In this document: positions 25,307-35,336 of the stretch, piece by piece
How the letters are laid out: the number at the start of each line of letters is the position of its first letter
How positions within the stretch are numbered: the stretch's first letter is position 1
DNA from: Amnibacterium flavum
GTDB taxonomy: Bacteria > Actinomycetota > Actinomycetes > Actinomycetales > Microbacteriaceae
Direction: 5' to 3'
Length of the DNA stretch: 64,000 nt
NCBI RefSeq assembly: GCF_003097495.1
Contig: NZ_QEOP01000001.1
Coordinates: 1,054,001 to 1,118,000 of the forward strand
Position numbers and translations under genes: made by a program
The notes under the pieces: generated by a model
The model's database searches: none
Seen by the model: only the letters and a program-made list of their open reading frames with translations
Told to the model about the DNA's origin: nothing

Positions 25307-25663
25307 ATGAGTAAGGAACTGAAGAACGACGAACTTCCCGCTGCGGTGCACGGGTTCGTTGAGGGCTGGCAGGGAGGCGATGCGGACAACGTGCACGCGT
25401 TGTTCGCCGAGGCTGCTGTGGCCTCGGACCAGGGCGAGACCTTTCGCGGGCCGGACGAGATCCGCCGCTGGATCGACGGCTCGATTCATCTCTTCACGAC
25501 AAGCCTGACCTTCCTCGGAGCACGTGAGGTCGACGGAATGGTGGGGGCGTCGTATCGGCTCGAGGGAAACTTCCCCGGCGGGGTCGCGGAACTGGAATAC
25601 CAGTTCCGCTTGAACGATGAGGGGCGGATCGTTGAGCTCGATTTCGCGCCGGCGGCTGCGTAG
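25307..25663 (+). CDS. NTF2-like/SnoaL-like family protein
   Basis: The 118-residue protein has the small cone-shaped fold pattern of the NTF2-like superfamily: GFVEGWQGGDADNVHALFAEAAV, a beta strand with FRGPDEIRRWI, and LEYQFRLNDEGRIVELDF at the end. Members act as isomerases, dehydratases or ligand-binding proteins. Two adjacent ATGs exist (25304, 25307); GAAGG is seven bases before the second. It is followed 36 bases later by an SDR gene, so the two probably form an operon under the 25-base palindrome, handling a small hydrophobic substrate. Substrate unknown. Confidence 0.8.
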   Translation: MSKELKNDELPAAVHGFVEGWQGGDADNVHALFAEAAVASDQGETFRGPDEIRRWIDGSIHLFTTSLTFLGAREVDGMVGASYRLEGNFPGGVAELEYQFRLNDEGRIVELDFAPAAA

Positions 25664-25699
25664 CTCGTCCGCGCCTGACTCGGGTGAGTAGAGGGGAAG

Positions 25700-26491
25700 A
25701 TGCGTATGTCGCTCTCAGATCACGATCGACTGGATGGTCGTCGAACTCTGGTGACTGGTGGAACGAAAGGGGCCGGTGCCGCGGTTGTTCGGCGATTGCG
25801 GGAGCTCGGCGCCGACGTCTGGGTCTCCGCTCGGTCGATGCCTGAGGGCTTGGAACGCCCAGACCGATCCATCAGCGCGGACACCGCCACCAAGGCGGGC
25901 ACTGATCGTGTCGCGGCCCAGATGGAGAAGGCCGGTGGCGTCGACATCGTCGTGCACGTTGTTGGAGGATCGTCCACGCCGGCGGGCGGGTTCGAGGCGG
26001 TGCCCGAGGAGCAGTGGATCACCGAACTCCAACTCAACTTCCTCGGCGCCGTGCGTCTGGACCGCGCGCTGATTCCGGCCATGGTCGCTAAGGGGTCAGG
26101 AGTCGTCGTGCACTTCACGTCGATTCAACGACAGCTGCCTCAGTGGGAGTCGACACTTCCTTACGCGGCCGCGAAAGGAGCGCTGCGCACCTACAGCAAG
26201 GGACTCGCCACCGAGCTCGCGCCGAAAGGTGTTCGTGTCAACGCGATAAGTCCGGGTGGCATCAGGACAGAAGCCACGGAAGTGTTCTACGACCGGATCG
26301 CCGAAGCCAACGGAATCAGCAGGGAGGCCGCGGCGCAGCGCGTAATGGATTCCCTCGGAGGCGTGCCCTTGGGGCGGTTCGCCGAGACGGATGAGATTGC
26401 CGACCTCGTTGGTTTCCTGGTCTCTGATCGGGCGTCGGCGATCGTCGGCGCCGAGGTCGTGATCGACGGCGGAACGGTGCCGACGATCTGA
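25700..26491 (+). CDS. SDR family NAD(P)-dependent oxidoreductase
   Basis: The 263-residue protein is a classical short-chain dehydrogenase: TGGTKGAG nucleotide motif near residue 19, VHVVGGSS in place of NNAG, catalytic Ser in [11 protein letters not shown] with Tyr and Lys in YAAAKG, and the [10 protein letters not shown] motif. It ends with [10 protein letters not shown], typical of the family. The replaced NNAG motif is found in some divergent SDRs. SD GAGGGG precedes ATG 25700; ATG 25706 is an alternative. Coupled in context with the NTF2-like gene and the MarR regulator, it may act in detoxification. Confidence 0.9.
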   Translation: MRMSLSDHDRLDGRRTLVTGGTKGAGAAVVRRLRELGADVWVSARSMPEGLERPDRSISADTATKAGTDRVAAQMEKAGGVDIVVHVVGGSSTPAGGFEAVPEEQWITELQLNFLGAVRLDRALIPAMVAKGSGVVVHFTSIQRQLPQWESTLPYAAAKGALRTYSKGLATELAPKGVRVNAISPGGIRTEATEVFYDRIAEANGISREAAAQRVMDSLGGVPLGRFAETDEIADLVGFLVSDRASAIVGAEVVIDGGTVPTI

Positions 26492-26675
26492 CACCTGATG
26501 CGGCATAGACGCCGGTCAGCCCTCGTGTGGTTGGCCGGCGGCTCGTCTTCCCGTCGCAGGGCAACTCGAGCAAGCGACCAGGGCCAGCATTCATACGCGA
26601 CAGCGACGCGGGTCTCCGTCGATAACCCGGTATTGCCTGGGTGCGATGGCGCCGCGATGAGCCGCAGCGGTGGTA

Positions 26676-27206
26676 CTAAGGCTTCACGGGGAGAAGGCCC
26701 CGTTCCAGCATGCGATCCGCTGACGTTATCGCGTCCTTCACGAACCTCTCGGTGAGAGCCGTGTAGTGCTCGATATCGGCGGGTGACCACGCTTCCAGCA
26801 CTTCGGCGATCATGCGATCGCCGAGTGCGTACACGCCACGTGCCGCCTCCTCTCCCGCGGGAGTGAGGCTGATCAGGGTGGCACGCCGATCGGAAGGGTC
26901 GGCCGAGCGCTCTACAAGCCCATCGTTCTCGAGCCGGCGCACGATCTTGCTCACGTACGACGCCCCAGTGGCGAGGACCTCGGACAGCGCGGTCGGGCGC
27001 ATCGGTCCCCAGGCGAGAAGGTGCCGGAGGGTTGCGTGAGAAGGCTGGTCGATGCTCTCGCCGCTCTTCGCGAGGATCTCCCCTTGCAGGGCGGGAGAAT
27101 CCCACAGCAGGATCAGCGCGCTGAGGTTCGCCAGCAACTCCGACCGGTACGGGAAACTGCTCGCCTGCAGCGGCAGCGAACCCGGGCTCACAGCGCTGCT
27201 TTCCAT
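26676..27206 (-). CDS. MarR family transcriptional regulator
   Basis: The 176-residue protein has the MarR winged helix-turn-helix: LRHLLAWGPMRPTALSEVLATGASYVSKIVRRLENDGLVERSADPSDRRA (described by position, about 58-107), including the wing DPSDRRA, followed by a C-terminal dimerisation helix pair. It is a likely repressor of the convergent SDR/NTF2 operon through the palindrome at 25249, though its own promoter lacks a copy. TAGAAT lies six bases before the ATG, so its transcript is leaderless. The 184-base convergent gap to the SDR gene shows nothing recognisable. Confidence 0.9.
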   Translation of the reverse strand: MESSAVSPGSLPLQASSFPYRSELLANLSALILLWDSPALQGEILAKSGESIDQPSHATLRHLLAWGPMRPTALSEVLATGASYVSKIVRRLENDGLVERSADPSDRRATLISLTPAGEEAARGVYALGDRMIAEVLEAWSPADIEHYTALTERFVKDAITSADRMLERGLLPVKP

Positions 27207-27212
27207 GGCTCG

Positions 27213-27218
27213 ATTCTA
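27213..27218 (-). promoter_or_regulatory. -10 box (TAGAAT) of the MarR gene, leaderless
   Basis: TAGAAT is close to the consensus and is followed by six bases and the ATG. The strength of the hexamer makes this one of the clearest leaderless promoters in the window. Confidence 0.65.
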
Positions 27219-27544
27219 CCGAAATTGCACTGTGGGACACTATCTCTCAGCGCGTTGCGCCGCACGGTGTTGCCCCGGCGATGGTAAGGGACGCGCGCGA
27301 TAGCGAATCCAAACGGCACTTCAGGCTCAAGGCTTCGATCGACCCAGGACGCACATCGGTGCGTGTCCGTGAGGAGATTGCGTTCTCGCTGCATCTCGCA
27401 CGAGCTCGGGCAGCCGCCACGGACAACGGTCGGCCTCTCGAGCGGCACTCGCTCGCCGACCATCTGCCATCCCCTGACAGCGGGGATGGTTGAATGGGTG
27501 ACGCGTCCGCCGGGCGTCTTCGACGTGTCAGGACCGGGAATCGA
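27219..27544. other. Gap between the MarR gene and the galactofuranose operon
   Basis: About 330 bases with no convincing gene. It contains the perfect hairpin listed at 27467-27489 and possible upstream promoters for the plus-strand glycosyltransferase operon. Short open frames here lack a ribosome-binding site and show no protein-like composition. Confidence 0.5.
27467..27489. promoter_or_regulatory. Perfect eight-pair hairpin before the GT2 gene
   Basis: CCATCCCC (27467-27474) and GGGGATGG (27482-27489) flank a seven-base loop. It lies 55 bases before the selected start of the GT2 gene and its 3' arm contains a GGGGA that could serve an alternative ATG at 27494. It may be an operator or a leader hairpin. 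Confidence 0.45.
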
Positions 27545-28507
27545 TTGACTCAGCAGCACGTGAGCACCGTCGTGGCGGTCGTGGTCGCCTACAACCGTCG
27601 AGAGCTCCTGCTGGAGTCGATCCAGGCCCTGAAAGAGCAGACCCGGCCCCTCGACGCGATCATCGTCATCGACAACGCGTCGACCGACGGAACCGCCGAC
27701 GCGGTCCGTGCGGCGGCACCCGAGGTCGAGCTCTGGGAGCTCGAGCGCAACACCGGGGGAGCGGGCGGCTTCGCCGTCGGTCTCGCTGCGGCCCTGCAGA
27801 ACCGCGCCGTCGACTGGGTCTGGGCGATGGACGACGACACCGTCCCGACGCCCACGGCGCTCGTCGAACTGCTGCGCGTCGCCGAGAGGGCGCCGGCTGA
27901 CACCGACCTGCTCGGCTCCCGGGTCGTCTGGACGGACGGGCTCGACCACCCCATGAACACGCCTCGACCGAACCCGTTCGCGCGCGCCGCGCGCCGCGCG
28001 TCCGCCACCCGCGCGGGCGTCGTCGATGTGCGCACCTCGTCGTTCGTGTCGATGTTCGTCCGCGCCGACGCCATCCGTCGAGTCGGTCTGCCGATCGCCG
28101 ACTACTTCATCTGGAACGACGACTTCGAATACTCCGCCCGGCTCGTGCGCGGCCGCCGTGGTCTCGCCGTTCCCGCGAGCGTCGTCGTCCACAAGACCAA
28201 TGTGCGAGGTTCCACCGACGCCGACCCCGGAGCGCGCTTCTTCAATGAGGTTCGCAACAAGGTGTGGCTCTGGCGGTTCTCGTCCGCGCTCTCGCCCCTC
28301 GAGAAGATCGTCTACGGCGCCTCGACGATCCGCCGGTGGATCCGCACCGTGCGCCTGTCGAGCGACCGGCCGACCCTCCGCGACGGGTTCCGCACCGGAT
28401 GGTCCGACGGCTGGCGTTCGCGTCCCCGCCCCAACTCCATCGTGCTCGCCGACCTCGGCCGTGCGACCGAAGCGGTCCGCGCCGTCGAGGAGGCCGCCGT
28501 CCGATGA
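27545..28507 (+). CDS. GT2 glycosyltransferase, GlfT1-like (galactofuranosyl- or rhamnosyltransferase)
   Basis: The 320-residue GT-A enzyme contains VVAYNRRELLLES, IDNASTDGTAD, NTGGAGGFAVGL, WAMDDDTVP (metal-binding DDD) and WNDDFEY (catalytic acidic motif), the set seen in mycobacterial GlfT1 and related galactofuranosyl/rhamnosyl transferases. It is followed by a second GT2 and UDP-galactopyranose mutase, which would supply UDP-Galf. Start is uncertain: TTG 27545 with AGGA 11 bases before, ATG 27494 with GGGGA seven bases before, or GTG 27560. It ends in an ATGA overlap with the next gene. Confidence 0.85.
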   Translation: MTQQHVSTVVAVVVAYNRRELLLESIQALKEQTRPLDAIIVIDNASTDGTADAVRAAAPEVELWELERNTGGAGGFAVGLAAALQNRAVDWVWAMDDDTVPTPTALVELLRVAERAPADTDLLGSRVVWTDGLDHPMNTPRPNPFARAARRASATRAGVVDVRTSSFVSMFVRADAIRRVGLPIADYFIWNDDFEYSARLVRGRRGLAVPASVVVHKTNVRGSTDADPGARFFNEVRNKVWLWRFSSALSPLEKIVYGASTIRRWIRTVRLSSDRPTLRDGFRTGWSDGWRSRPRPNSIVLADLGRATEAVRAVEEAAVR

Positions 28508-29337
28508 GCACGCCGCCGTTCTCCCTGCTCCTCCCCGTCTACCGGGGCGACCACGCCGCCTACCTCAAGCGGGCGTTCGAGTCGTCGGTCACCGAGCAGA
28601 CCCTCGTCCCCGACGAGGTCGTCATCGTCCGCGACGGCGCCGTGCCCGAGCCGCTCGCGGCCGCGATCAGCACGATCGTCGACTCGAGTCCCGTGCCGGT
28701 GCACCTCGTCGAACTCCCGCAGAACCGTGGCCTGTCCCGGGCGCTCACCGCCGGCCTCGAGCGGTGCAGTCACGAGATCGTCGCCCGCATCGACGCCGAC
28801 GACGAGAGCCTCCCGCACCGCTTCGAGAACCAGCTCACCGCCCTGATCGACGGGTCCCTCGACCTCGTGGGCGGCGGCATGTTCGAATTCGCCAGCGACT
28901 CCGGTGCCGCCCTCGGCCTGCGGATCCCCCCGCATGGCGCCGCGATCGCCGACTACGCGCGCTTCCACGACCCGTTCAACCATCCGACGGTCGTCTACCG
29001 GCGCGAGGCTGTCCGCAAGGCCGGGGGATACCGCGAGGACACCCCGCTGATGGAGGACTACTCGCTGTTCGCCCGGATGATCCACTCCGGCGCCCGCGTC
29101 GACAACCTGCCCGAGCCCGTCGTCCGATACCGGGTCGATGCCGGCGCGTACAAGCGCCGCGGAGGGTGGGCTCAGCTGCGCGCCGAACTCCGGCTCCAGC
29201 GCGAACTCCGCTCGATCGGGTTCACCACGAGGCGGCAGGCCCTGCGCAATATCCTGGTGCGGGGCGGCTACCGCCTCATCCCGCTCGGCATCCGGCGTGC
29301 CGCCTACCGCCGTGTCTTCGTCAGGGGCCAGCAGTGA
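28504..29337 (+). CDS. GT2 family glycosyltransferase
   Basis: The 277-residue GT-A protein has FSLLLPVYRGDHAAYLKRAF, a DQ-less but typical VVIVRDGAVPEPL segment, ARIDADDESLPHR (DAD metal site) and PLMEDYSLFARMI (acidic catalytic motif). The set is typical of WcaA/GalNAc-type capsular transferases that extend surface polysaccharides in the cytosol. The ATG overlaps the stop of the GlfT1-like gene, and glf follows 40 bases later, so the three are probably one operon. Sugar specificity cannot be read from the sequence. Confidence 0.87.
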   Translation: MSTPPFSLLLPVYRGDHAAYLKRAFESSVTEQTLVPDEVVIVRDGAVPEPLAAAISTIVDSSPVPVHLVELPQNRGLSRALTAGLERCSHEIVARIDADDESLPHRFENQLTALIDGSLDLVGGGMFEFASDSGAALGLRIPPHGAAIADYARFHDPFNHPTVVYRREAVRKAGGYREDTPLMEDYSLFARMIHSGARVDNLPEPVVRYRVDAGAYKRRGGWAQLRAELRLQRELRSIGFTTRRQALRNILVRGGYRLIPLGIRRAAYRRVFVRGQQ

Positions 29338-29368
29338 GTCCCTCCACCAGCGGTCGTCGTCTCCATGA

Positions 29369-30532
<1,164 letters not shown>

Positions 30533-30601
30533 CCCGGGGGCCGCGGCACCCAATCGGTTAGGGTCGAGCGTGTCTGGGCCCCGGTAAGGAAACCGGATGG
30601 C

Positions 30602-30607
30602 TAGCAT
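30602..30607 (+). promoter_or_regulatory. -10 box (TAGCAT) of the lipoprotein gene, leaderless
   Basis: TAGCAT is followed by six bases and the ATG at 30614, giving a leaderless start for the two-gene secreted-protein operon. Confidence 0.58.
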
Positions 30608-30613
30608 TCAGGC

Positions 30614-31117
30614 ATGCGTGCCCGTCGAGTTCCCGCCTCCGTCACGCTCGGCACTGCCGTACTGGTTGCCGGCCTGCTGAGCGCGTGCACCCCGGACACC
30701 GACGCCCCGCGGTCGCCGACTCCGCCGAGGTCCTCCCCGTCCGCATCGAGTTCGCCGAGTCCGTCGCCGACGCCCACCGAGCCCCCTACAAAGCCCGTGC
30801 CGCCAAGTGTGGATCCGGACCCGCAGAGCGCCCCCGTTCAACTGCTCGACGCGCGCTTCGACGCGGATGCCTCAGCCATCGTCGTGTCGGCCGTCATTCC
30901 CGACCGTGTGGCCGAGGGGTCCTGCCTGCTCACGATCACCTCCGCCTTCGGGGTCGACGGCGTGACCGCACCCGCCGTTCCCGACGCCTCCGTGACCTAC
31001 TGCGCCTCGGTGACCGTGCCGGTTGCCTCCGCGTCCGAGGGGCCGTGGTCCTTTGAACTCCGCTACACCGATGACACGTCGTCGGGCTCGATCGCCGGAA
31101 CGGTGGACTCCCGATGA
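30614..31117 (+). CDS. Small putative lipoprotein
   Basis: The 167-residue protein has a signal peptide ending in lipobox LLSAC near residue 25, then a Pro/Ser/Thr linker of about 45 residues, then a small C-terminal domain with two cysteines (GSCLLTITS and VTYCASV) that could form a disulfide bridge, a beta-sandwich-like composition. Its stop overlaps the start of the next gene by ATGA, so both are coexported. I do not recognise the family; a surface-anchored partner of the downstream repeat protein is a reasonable inference. Confidence 0.8.
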   Translation: MRARRVPASVTLGTAVLVAGLLSACTPDTDAPRSPTPPRSSPSASSSPSPSPTPTEPPTKPVPPSVDPDPQSAPVQLLDARFDADASAIVVSAVIPDRVAEGSCLLTITSAFGVDGVTAPAVPDASVTYCASVTVPVASASEGPWSFELRYTDDTSSGSIAGTVDSR

Positions 31118-33180
31118 ATCGCTTACCGCGATTGGCTGCGGCCACGGTCGGCCTGCTCGCTGTCATCGCGGGCCTCCTGAGCGCAGCTCCGCCGGCACTG
31201 GCTGCTGATGCTTCGCAGTTCGACCCCGGCAACATCATCAGCGACTACCGCTTCTTCGACGGCGGCGCAATGTCGACCGAGCAGGTCCAGCAGTTCCTCA
31301 ATTCGAAAGTGAGCCAGTGCCGAGCTGGGTACACCTGTCTGAAGGACTACCGGCAAAGCACCTGGACGCGTCCCACCGACCCCATGTGCAGCGCATACAT
31401 CGGCCAGGCCAACGAGACCGCGGCCCAGATCATCACACGAGTCGGCCAGGTCTGCGGTGTCAGCCAGCGTGTACTGCTCGTCCTCCTCGAGAAGGAGATG
31501 TCGCTTGTCACCGACACGTGGCCGGAAGCATGGCAGTACGAGAAGGCCACCGGCTACGCGTGCCCGGACACCGCTCCCTGCGACGCCGAGTTCGCCGGCT
31601 TCTACAATCAAGTTTACAAAGCGGCGTGGCAGTACAAGCGTTATTCGAATCCCCCGGGCACCAGCCGAACCTACACCTGGTTTCCCGTCGGACAGGTGTC
31701 CAACGTGCGGTTCCACCCGCGGGTCGAGTGCGGGACGAGCCCTGTCCTCATCCGCAACCAGGCGACCGCCGGACTGTACTACTACACCCCCTACCAGCCG
31801 AACGCCACGGCCATGTCGAACGTCTACGGCGGGCAGACCGATGGTTGCTCCTCGTACGGGAACCGCAACTTCTGGCGCCTCTATACGGACTGGTTCGGCT
31901 CGCCCACGAACCCTGTCGATCCGATCGGCTCGGTGGACGCGATCACTCCTGCGCCGGGCGGGATCACGGTGCGCGGATGGACCCTCGACTTCGACACGAC
32001 CGACCCCATCGCCGCCCACGTCTATGTCGACGGGGTCGGCGTAGCTACCCGGGCGGACCGAGCGCGTCCTGACGTCGCCTCGGTCTACTACCGCCCCAAT
32101 GCCGCGCTCGGTTTCTCCCTTGACGTACCCGCGGCGCCCGGAGCGCACCAGGTCTGCGTCTTCGGCATCAACGTAGGACCCGGCGGCAACTCACGTCTCG
32201 GCTGCTCCACCGTCGTCGTCTCGGACGGAAGCCCGTTCGGCAGTGTCGACGACGTCTCCGCCGTGGGGCCGACGGTGTCTGTCGGCGGATGGGCTATCGA
32301 CCCCGACACCGCCGCCGCGATCCCCGTGCATGTGTACGTCGATGGCGCCGGATATCCCCTTCAGGCCGACGGCGCACGGCCCGACGTGGCGGGCGTGTTC
32401 CCGTCCTATGGCACCCGCCACGGGTACGCGGCATCATTCACGTTGGCGCGAGGGCCACACCAGATCTGCGCCTACGCCATCAATCAGGGCGCGGGTCGGA
32501 ATGTGCTTCTCGGCTGTCGAACCGTGCAGGTGACGGTCACGGGTGAAGACCTCGGACGGTCGCCGGTGGGCAACATCGACGCGGTCACCGCCAATCGCAA
32601 CTCGCTTACGGTGTCGGGCTGGACCCTCGACCCGGATACAGCGAACGGCATCGACGTCACGGTGTCGGTCGACGGCGTCCCATCGACCATTCGGGCCGAT
32701 AGGTCCCGGCCCGACATCGCCTCGGCGTTCCCGGGCTACGGAGGAGCGCATGGTTTCGAGACCACCATCGCTGCCGCGCCCGGCGTTCGCAACGTGTGCG
32801 TGACGGGCATTAACGCCGGCACGGGCCCGAATGCCAATCTTGGCTGCCGGTCGGTGCGCGTGCTCGCTTCCGATCCCATCGGGTCCATCGACGTGGCTCG
32901 TGGCGGTATCGGTGTGGTGGAGGTGTCCGGCTGGGTCGCGACCCCCCAGGTCCCTACCCCCATCTGGGCTCACGTCTATGTGGGGACCAGCGGCCTCCCG
33001 GTGCTCGCCGACCTCCCGCGGCCCGACGTGCAGGCCGCCGTCGCCGGAACGGGACCGCAGACAGGCTTTCAAGTGACCGTCCCGTCAGCCACGGGGCCGG
33101 TCGATGTGTGCGTCTACGCGGTCGACCCGGGTAATTCCGTCCAGTCGGTCATCGGATGCCGGAGGGTTGTCGTCCAGTAG
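31114..33180 (+). CDS. Secreted protein with lysozyme-like N-terminal domain and four C-terminal repeats
   Basis: The 688-residue protein has a signal peptide cleaved after PALAA (about residue 30). Residues 32-265 form a domain with FDPGNIISDYRFFDG, LEKEMSLVTDTWP and NRNFWRLYTDWFG, common in actinobacterial secreted proteins; the glutamate in LEKEMSLV and the fold pattern suggest a lysozyme/glucosaminidase-like wall-binding or wall-cleaving domain. Residues 269-688 are four repeats of 102-110 residues, each with a GxxD start, GW-x-DPDT, VYVDG, RPDVA and xGCR-like end. It overlaps the lipoprotein gene by four bases. Function is not established. Confidence 0.82.
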   Translation: MNRLPRLAAATVGLLAVIAGLLSAAPPALAADASQFDPGNIISDYRFFDGGAMSTEQVQQFLNSKVSQCRAGYTCLKDYRQSTWTRPTDPMCSAYIGQANETAAQIITRVGQVCGVSQRVLLVLLEKEMSLVTDTWPEAWQYEKATGYACPDTAPCDAEFAGFYNQVYKAAWQYKRYSNPPGTSRTYTWFPVGQVSNVRFHPRVECGTSPVLIRNQATAGLYYYTPYQPNATAMSNVYGGQTDGCSSYGNRNFWRLYTDWFGSPTNPVDPIGSVDAITPAPGGITVRGWTLDFDTTDPIAAHVYVDGVGVATRADRARPDVASVYYRPNAALGFSLDVPAAPGAHQVCVFGINVGPGGNSRLGCSTVVVSDGSPFGSVDDVSAVGPTVSVGGWAIDPDTAAAIPVHVYVDGAGYPLQADGARPDVAGVFPSYGTRHGYAASFTLARGPHQICAYAINQGAGRNVLLGCRTVQVTVTGEDLGRSPVGNIDAVTANRNSLTVSGWTLDPDTANGIDVTVSVDGVPSTIRADRSRPDIASAFPGYGGAHGFETTIAAAPGVRNVCVTGINAGTGPNANLGCRSVRVLASDPIGSIDVARGGIGVVEVSGWVATPQVPTPIWAHVYVGTSGLPVLADLPRPDVQAAVAGTGPQTGFQVTVPSATGPVDVCVYAVDPGNSVQSVIGCRRVVVQ
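31918..33177 (+). repeat. Four tandem coding repeats of about 310-330 bases
   Basis: Repeat starts are 31918, 32230, 32560 and 32872. Each encodes a beta-rich unit starting DPIGSVD or SPxGxxD, with GWTLDPDT-like, VDGxxxxxRADxxRPDVA and CxxxIN-xGxGxNxxLGC elements. The last unit is most divergent, having lost the DPDT motif. They look like surface-exposed beta-sandwich modules. Confidence 0.85.
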
Positions 33181-33351
33181 CGAGATCGGGACGCGCTCCG
33201 GTCAGGTGACCTCCCGGACTCCCAAGCATGGCGGTTCCCACCGACCGCACGCGGGTCCTTCCAATCGGGACCCTGCCGGGACGCGCGCGTTCATTTGTCG
33301 GTCAGCTGCGGTCGAATCCCTCGGGGCGCCGAGTAGATGCCTCGAGAGAGA

Positions 33352-33413
33352 AGCCGATTAGCCGATGCAGCGAGTAGCCGATTGCGCGCGACGTCGCCAG
33401 CCTCTCGGGCTGG
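33352..33413. repeat. AGCCGAT direct repeats and a small hairpin in the convergent gap
   Basis: AGCCGAT occurs at 33352, 33360 and 33376, and CCAGCC-TCTCG-GGCTGG (33397-33413) forms a six-pair hairpin. They lie in the 281-base gap between the secreted repeat protein and the convergent membrane protein gene. No T tract follows the hairpin, so terminator function is doubtful. Nothing else is evident in the gap. Confidence 0.35.
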
Positions 33414-33461
33414 GAGGGCCGCACGCCCATCCGACCCGACGCCGATGTCGGAGCTACCTGG

Positions 33462-35336
33462 TCACTGCCCCATCCAGAGGGCCTTCACCTCTTGCTCGCC
33501 GTCCGCTGTCGCAACCCACCCCACTCGCACGGGCGCTGTGAACTCGACTCGCGCCGACATCACATCCGCTGTCAGGACGGCGGGTCGGGAGGCGAAAAAG
33601 ACGGTGCCACCAGCCGGAGGAAGGTCCTCGTCCGCACTGATGACCGTCTCGTCGCCGTCCGACCGGGTGAGGACGAGCTTCGCGTCGACATCGCCGGTGA
33701 CGTCCGCCGCTTGGGCGATGAGGGCGATCGCCGCCACCGAACGATCTGCAACCTCATCGGGAATGTCGAGGTCGAGCACATAAAGCCCGTTCCGTTCTTG
33801 GGGCACCGGTTTCATGCCGACACCCGCGGTGACGGAGCCGTACAGCATCTGGCACCCTCTGCCGTAGGCCGGCCAGCCGAACGGCGCCACGGGGATGCAC
33901 ACGACTGGGTCGGCGGTCGTCAGCTCGGGCGCCACTTCCTGCCACTGCAGGACGTCTCCCAGCGGAGCCGTCAGCGGCTGGCTGATGCGAGAGGCGTATG
34001 TTCCCCATCCGGTTGCCACGAACCAGACCACGAAGACGGCGACGCTAACGGTGCGGATGGTCGTGGGAACCCCCGCCTCGTTCCAGCTGTGCCTGGTCGC
34101 CGCGAGCAAGGTTGCGATGAGGGAGCGGACAGGGCGGGCTTCCACGATCTGCGACACAATGCCGCCGACAATCACTATGGCGCCGAAGACGGCGACGATG
34201 ACGCGTCTGTCGTAACCGCCGAGCGACAGGAAGGAGCCATCGGGGACGAACCAGTTGGGGAAGCTCACGGCATTCAGCAGCATGGTGGCCGCGACGAGCG
34301 AGACCCCGACGAGGACGAGGGCTCCGGCCCTCGATCGGAGCCCCAGCACGCAAGCGAACACCAGCGCGAGCAAGCCGAGACCGATTAGGGGCAGCCATTC
34401 GATTGGGAAGGGGGTGATGGCACCGAGAAGGAACCGGGGAAGGAAGCCGAGAGTGTAGATCACGGCCGCCCACACTTTGTCGATCAGGGTGGAGTCAGCG
34501 TCGGTCTGCAGGAGGGATCCGCCCGAGCGCGCACTCAGGGCGAGGCGGACGACCTGACCAGCTCCCGCCAGCAACGACACGATCATGATCCGCCGGAAGC
34601 GGCCCCTGCTGAGCAGCCCCGCGGCGACCACGGCTGGAAGGACTGTCAGCACTGCGGGCTTTGAGACGAGGAATAGAGGGGTCAACCATGCCCAAGCCGG
34701 CACATTCCGGCGCGGTTGAACGAGTGCGAGCGCGGCGAGGAAGGCAACCGGCACGACGACGAGATAGGTGAAGTTGATGTACGTGCGCACCTCAAAGTCG
34801 ATGACCATCAGGCACGCCGCAGCGATGAGGAAGCGGAGCACGTCGCTTGCGATGACGGGTCGGAACGCGGGGAGCACGATCACACCGACCACCATCGCCG
34901 ACAGGATCAGTGCCGTGAAGGTGTAGAAATACGGGATCGATGTCGGCGGCAGATCGAGGAAGTTTCCTACGAGACCGACGATACGTTGTGGCAAGGGGAT
35001 GTAGCCAGCGTCGGTAGCGAGTAGCTGTGTGCGGAGAGACGACGATTCCGCGTTGGCGTAGTAATTGGTCGCCATCTCGGCCCACATCTCGCCACCCAGA
35101 ACGAACCGTGGCGAGAAGATCACCTGGTGAGCGAGGTAGAGCGGCGGGAGCAGAGCGAACAGGAGCAGCGGCAGCCGGGTGGGGCGCCGGTCGTCCTGTG
35201 GATTGGAGAGGCCGAAAAGCCACCGTCGACCGATCTCCGCCCTGGTCGAGACTATGGCGCTGATGTGCGAGACACGGGAGAGGGTGGTCATGATGGCTCC
35301 GCGGTCGGACTGGGGGGAGAGACGTGGTGCGCTCAT
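33462..35336 (-). CDS. Polytopic membrane protein (possible GT-C-type transferase)
   Basis: The 624-residue protein has about 12 predicted helices from residue 40 to 470 and a C-terminal extracytoplasmic domain of about 150 residues with CIPVAPFGWPAYGRGCQMLYG. The loop after the first helix contains GGEMWAEMATNYYANAES, acidic residues placed like those of GT-C enzymes. It is the last gene of the coupled operon that starts at 42547; its ATG overlaps the HAD stop by one base. I infer transfer of a polyprenyl-linked sugar outside the membrane. No named family recognised. MTTLSRV at 35291 is an alternative start. Confidence 0.75.
   Translation of the reverse strand: MSAPRLSPQSDRGAIMTTLSRVSHISAIVSTRAEIGRRWLFGLSNPQDDRRPTRLPLLLFALLPPLYLAHQVIFSPRFVLGGEMWAEMATNYYANAESSSLRTQLLATDAGYIPLPQRIVGLVGNFLDLPPTSIPYFYTFTALILSAMVVGVIVLPAFRPVIASDVLRFLIAAACLMVIDFEVRTYINFTYLVVVPVAFLAALALVQPRRNVPAWAWLTPLFLVSKPAVLTVLPAVVAAGLLSRGRFRRIMIVSLLAGAGQVVRLALSARSGGSLLQTDADSTLIDKVWAAVIYTLGFLPRFLLGAITPFPIEWLPLIGLGLLALVFACVLGLRSRAGALVLVGVSLVAATMLLNAVSFPNWFVPDGSFLSLGGYDRRVIVAVFGAIVIVGGIVSQIVEARPVRSLIATLLAATRHSWNEAGVPTTIRTVSVAVFVVWFVATGWGTYASRISQPLTAPLGDVLQWQEVAPELTTADPVVCIPVAPFGWPAYGRGCQMLYGSVTAGVGMKPVPQERNGLYVLDLDIPDEVADRSVAAIALIAQAADVTGDVDAKLVLTRSDGDETVISADEDLPPAGGTVFFASRPAVLTADVMSARVEFTAPVRVGWVATADGEQEVKALWMGQ

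Noticed and set aside
27281-27493. 70-codon frame in the gap before the GlfT1-like gene
   Set aside because: No ribosome-binding site or leaderless box, no domain, and the hairpin at 27467 falls inside it.
31918-33177. CRISPR-like array suggested by regular repeats
   Set aside because: The repeats are 300-330 bases, divergent, in frame and coding; no short direct repeats with spacers or cas genes occur.
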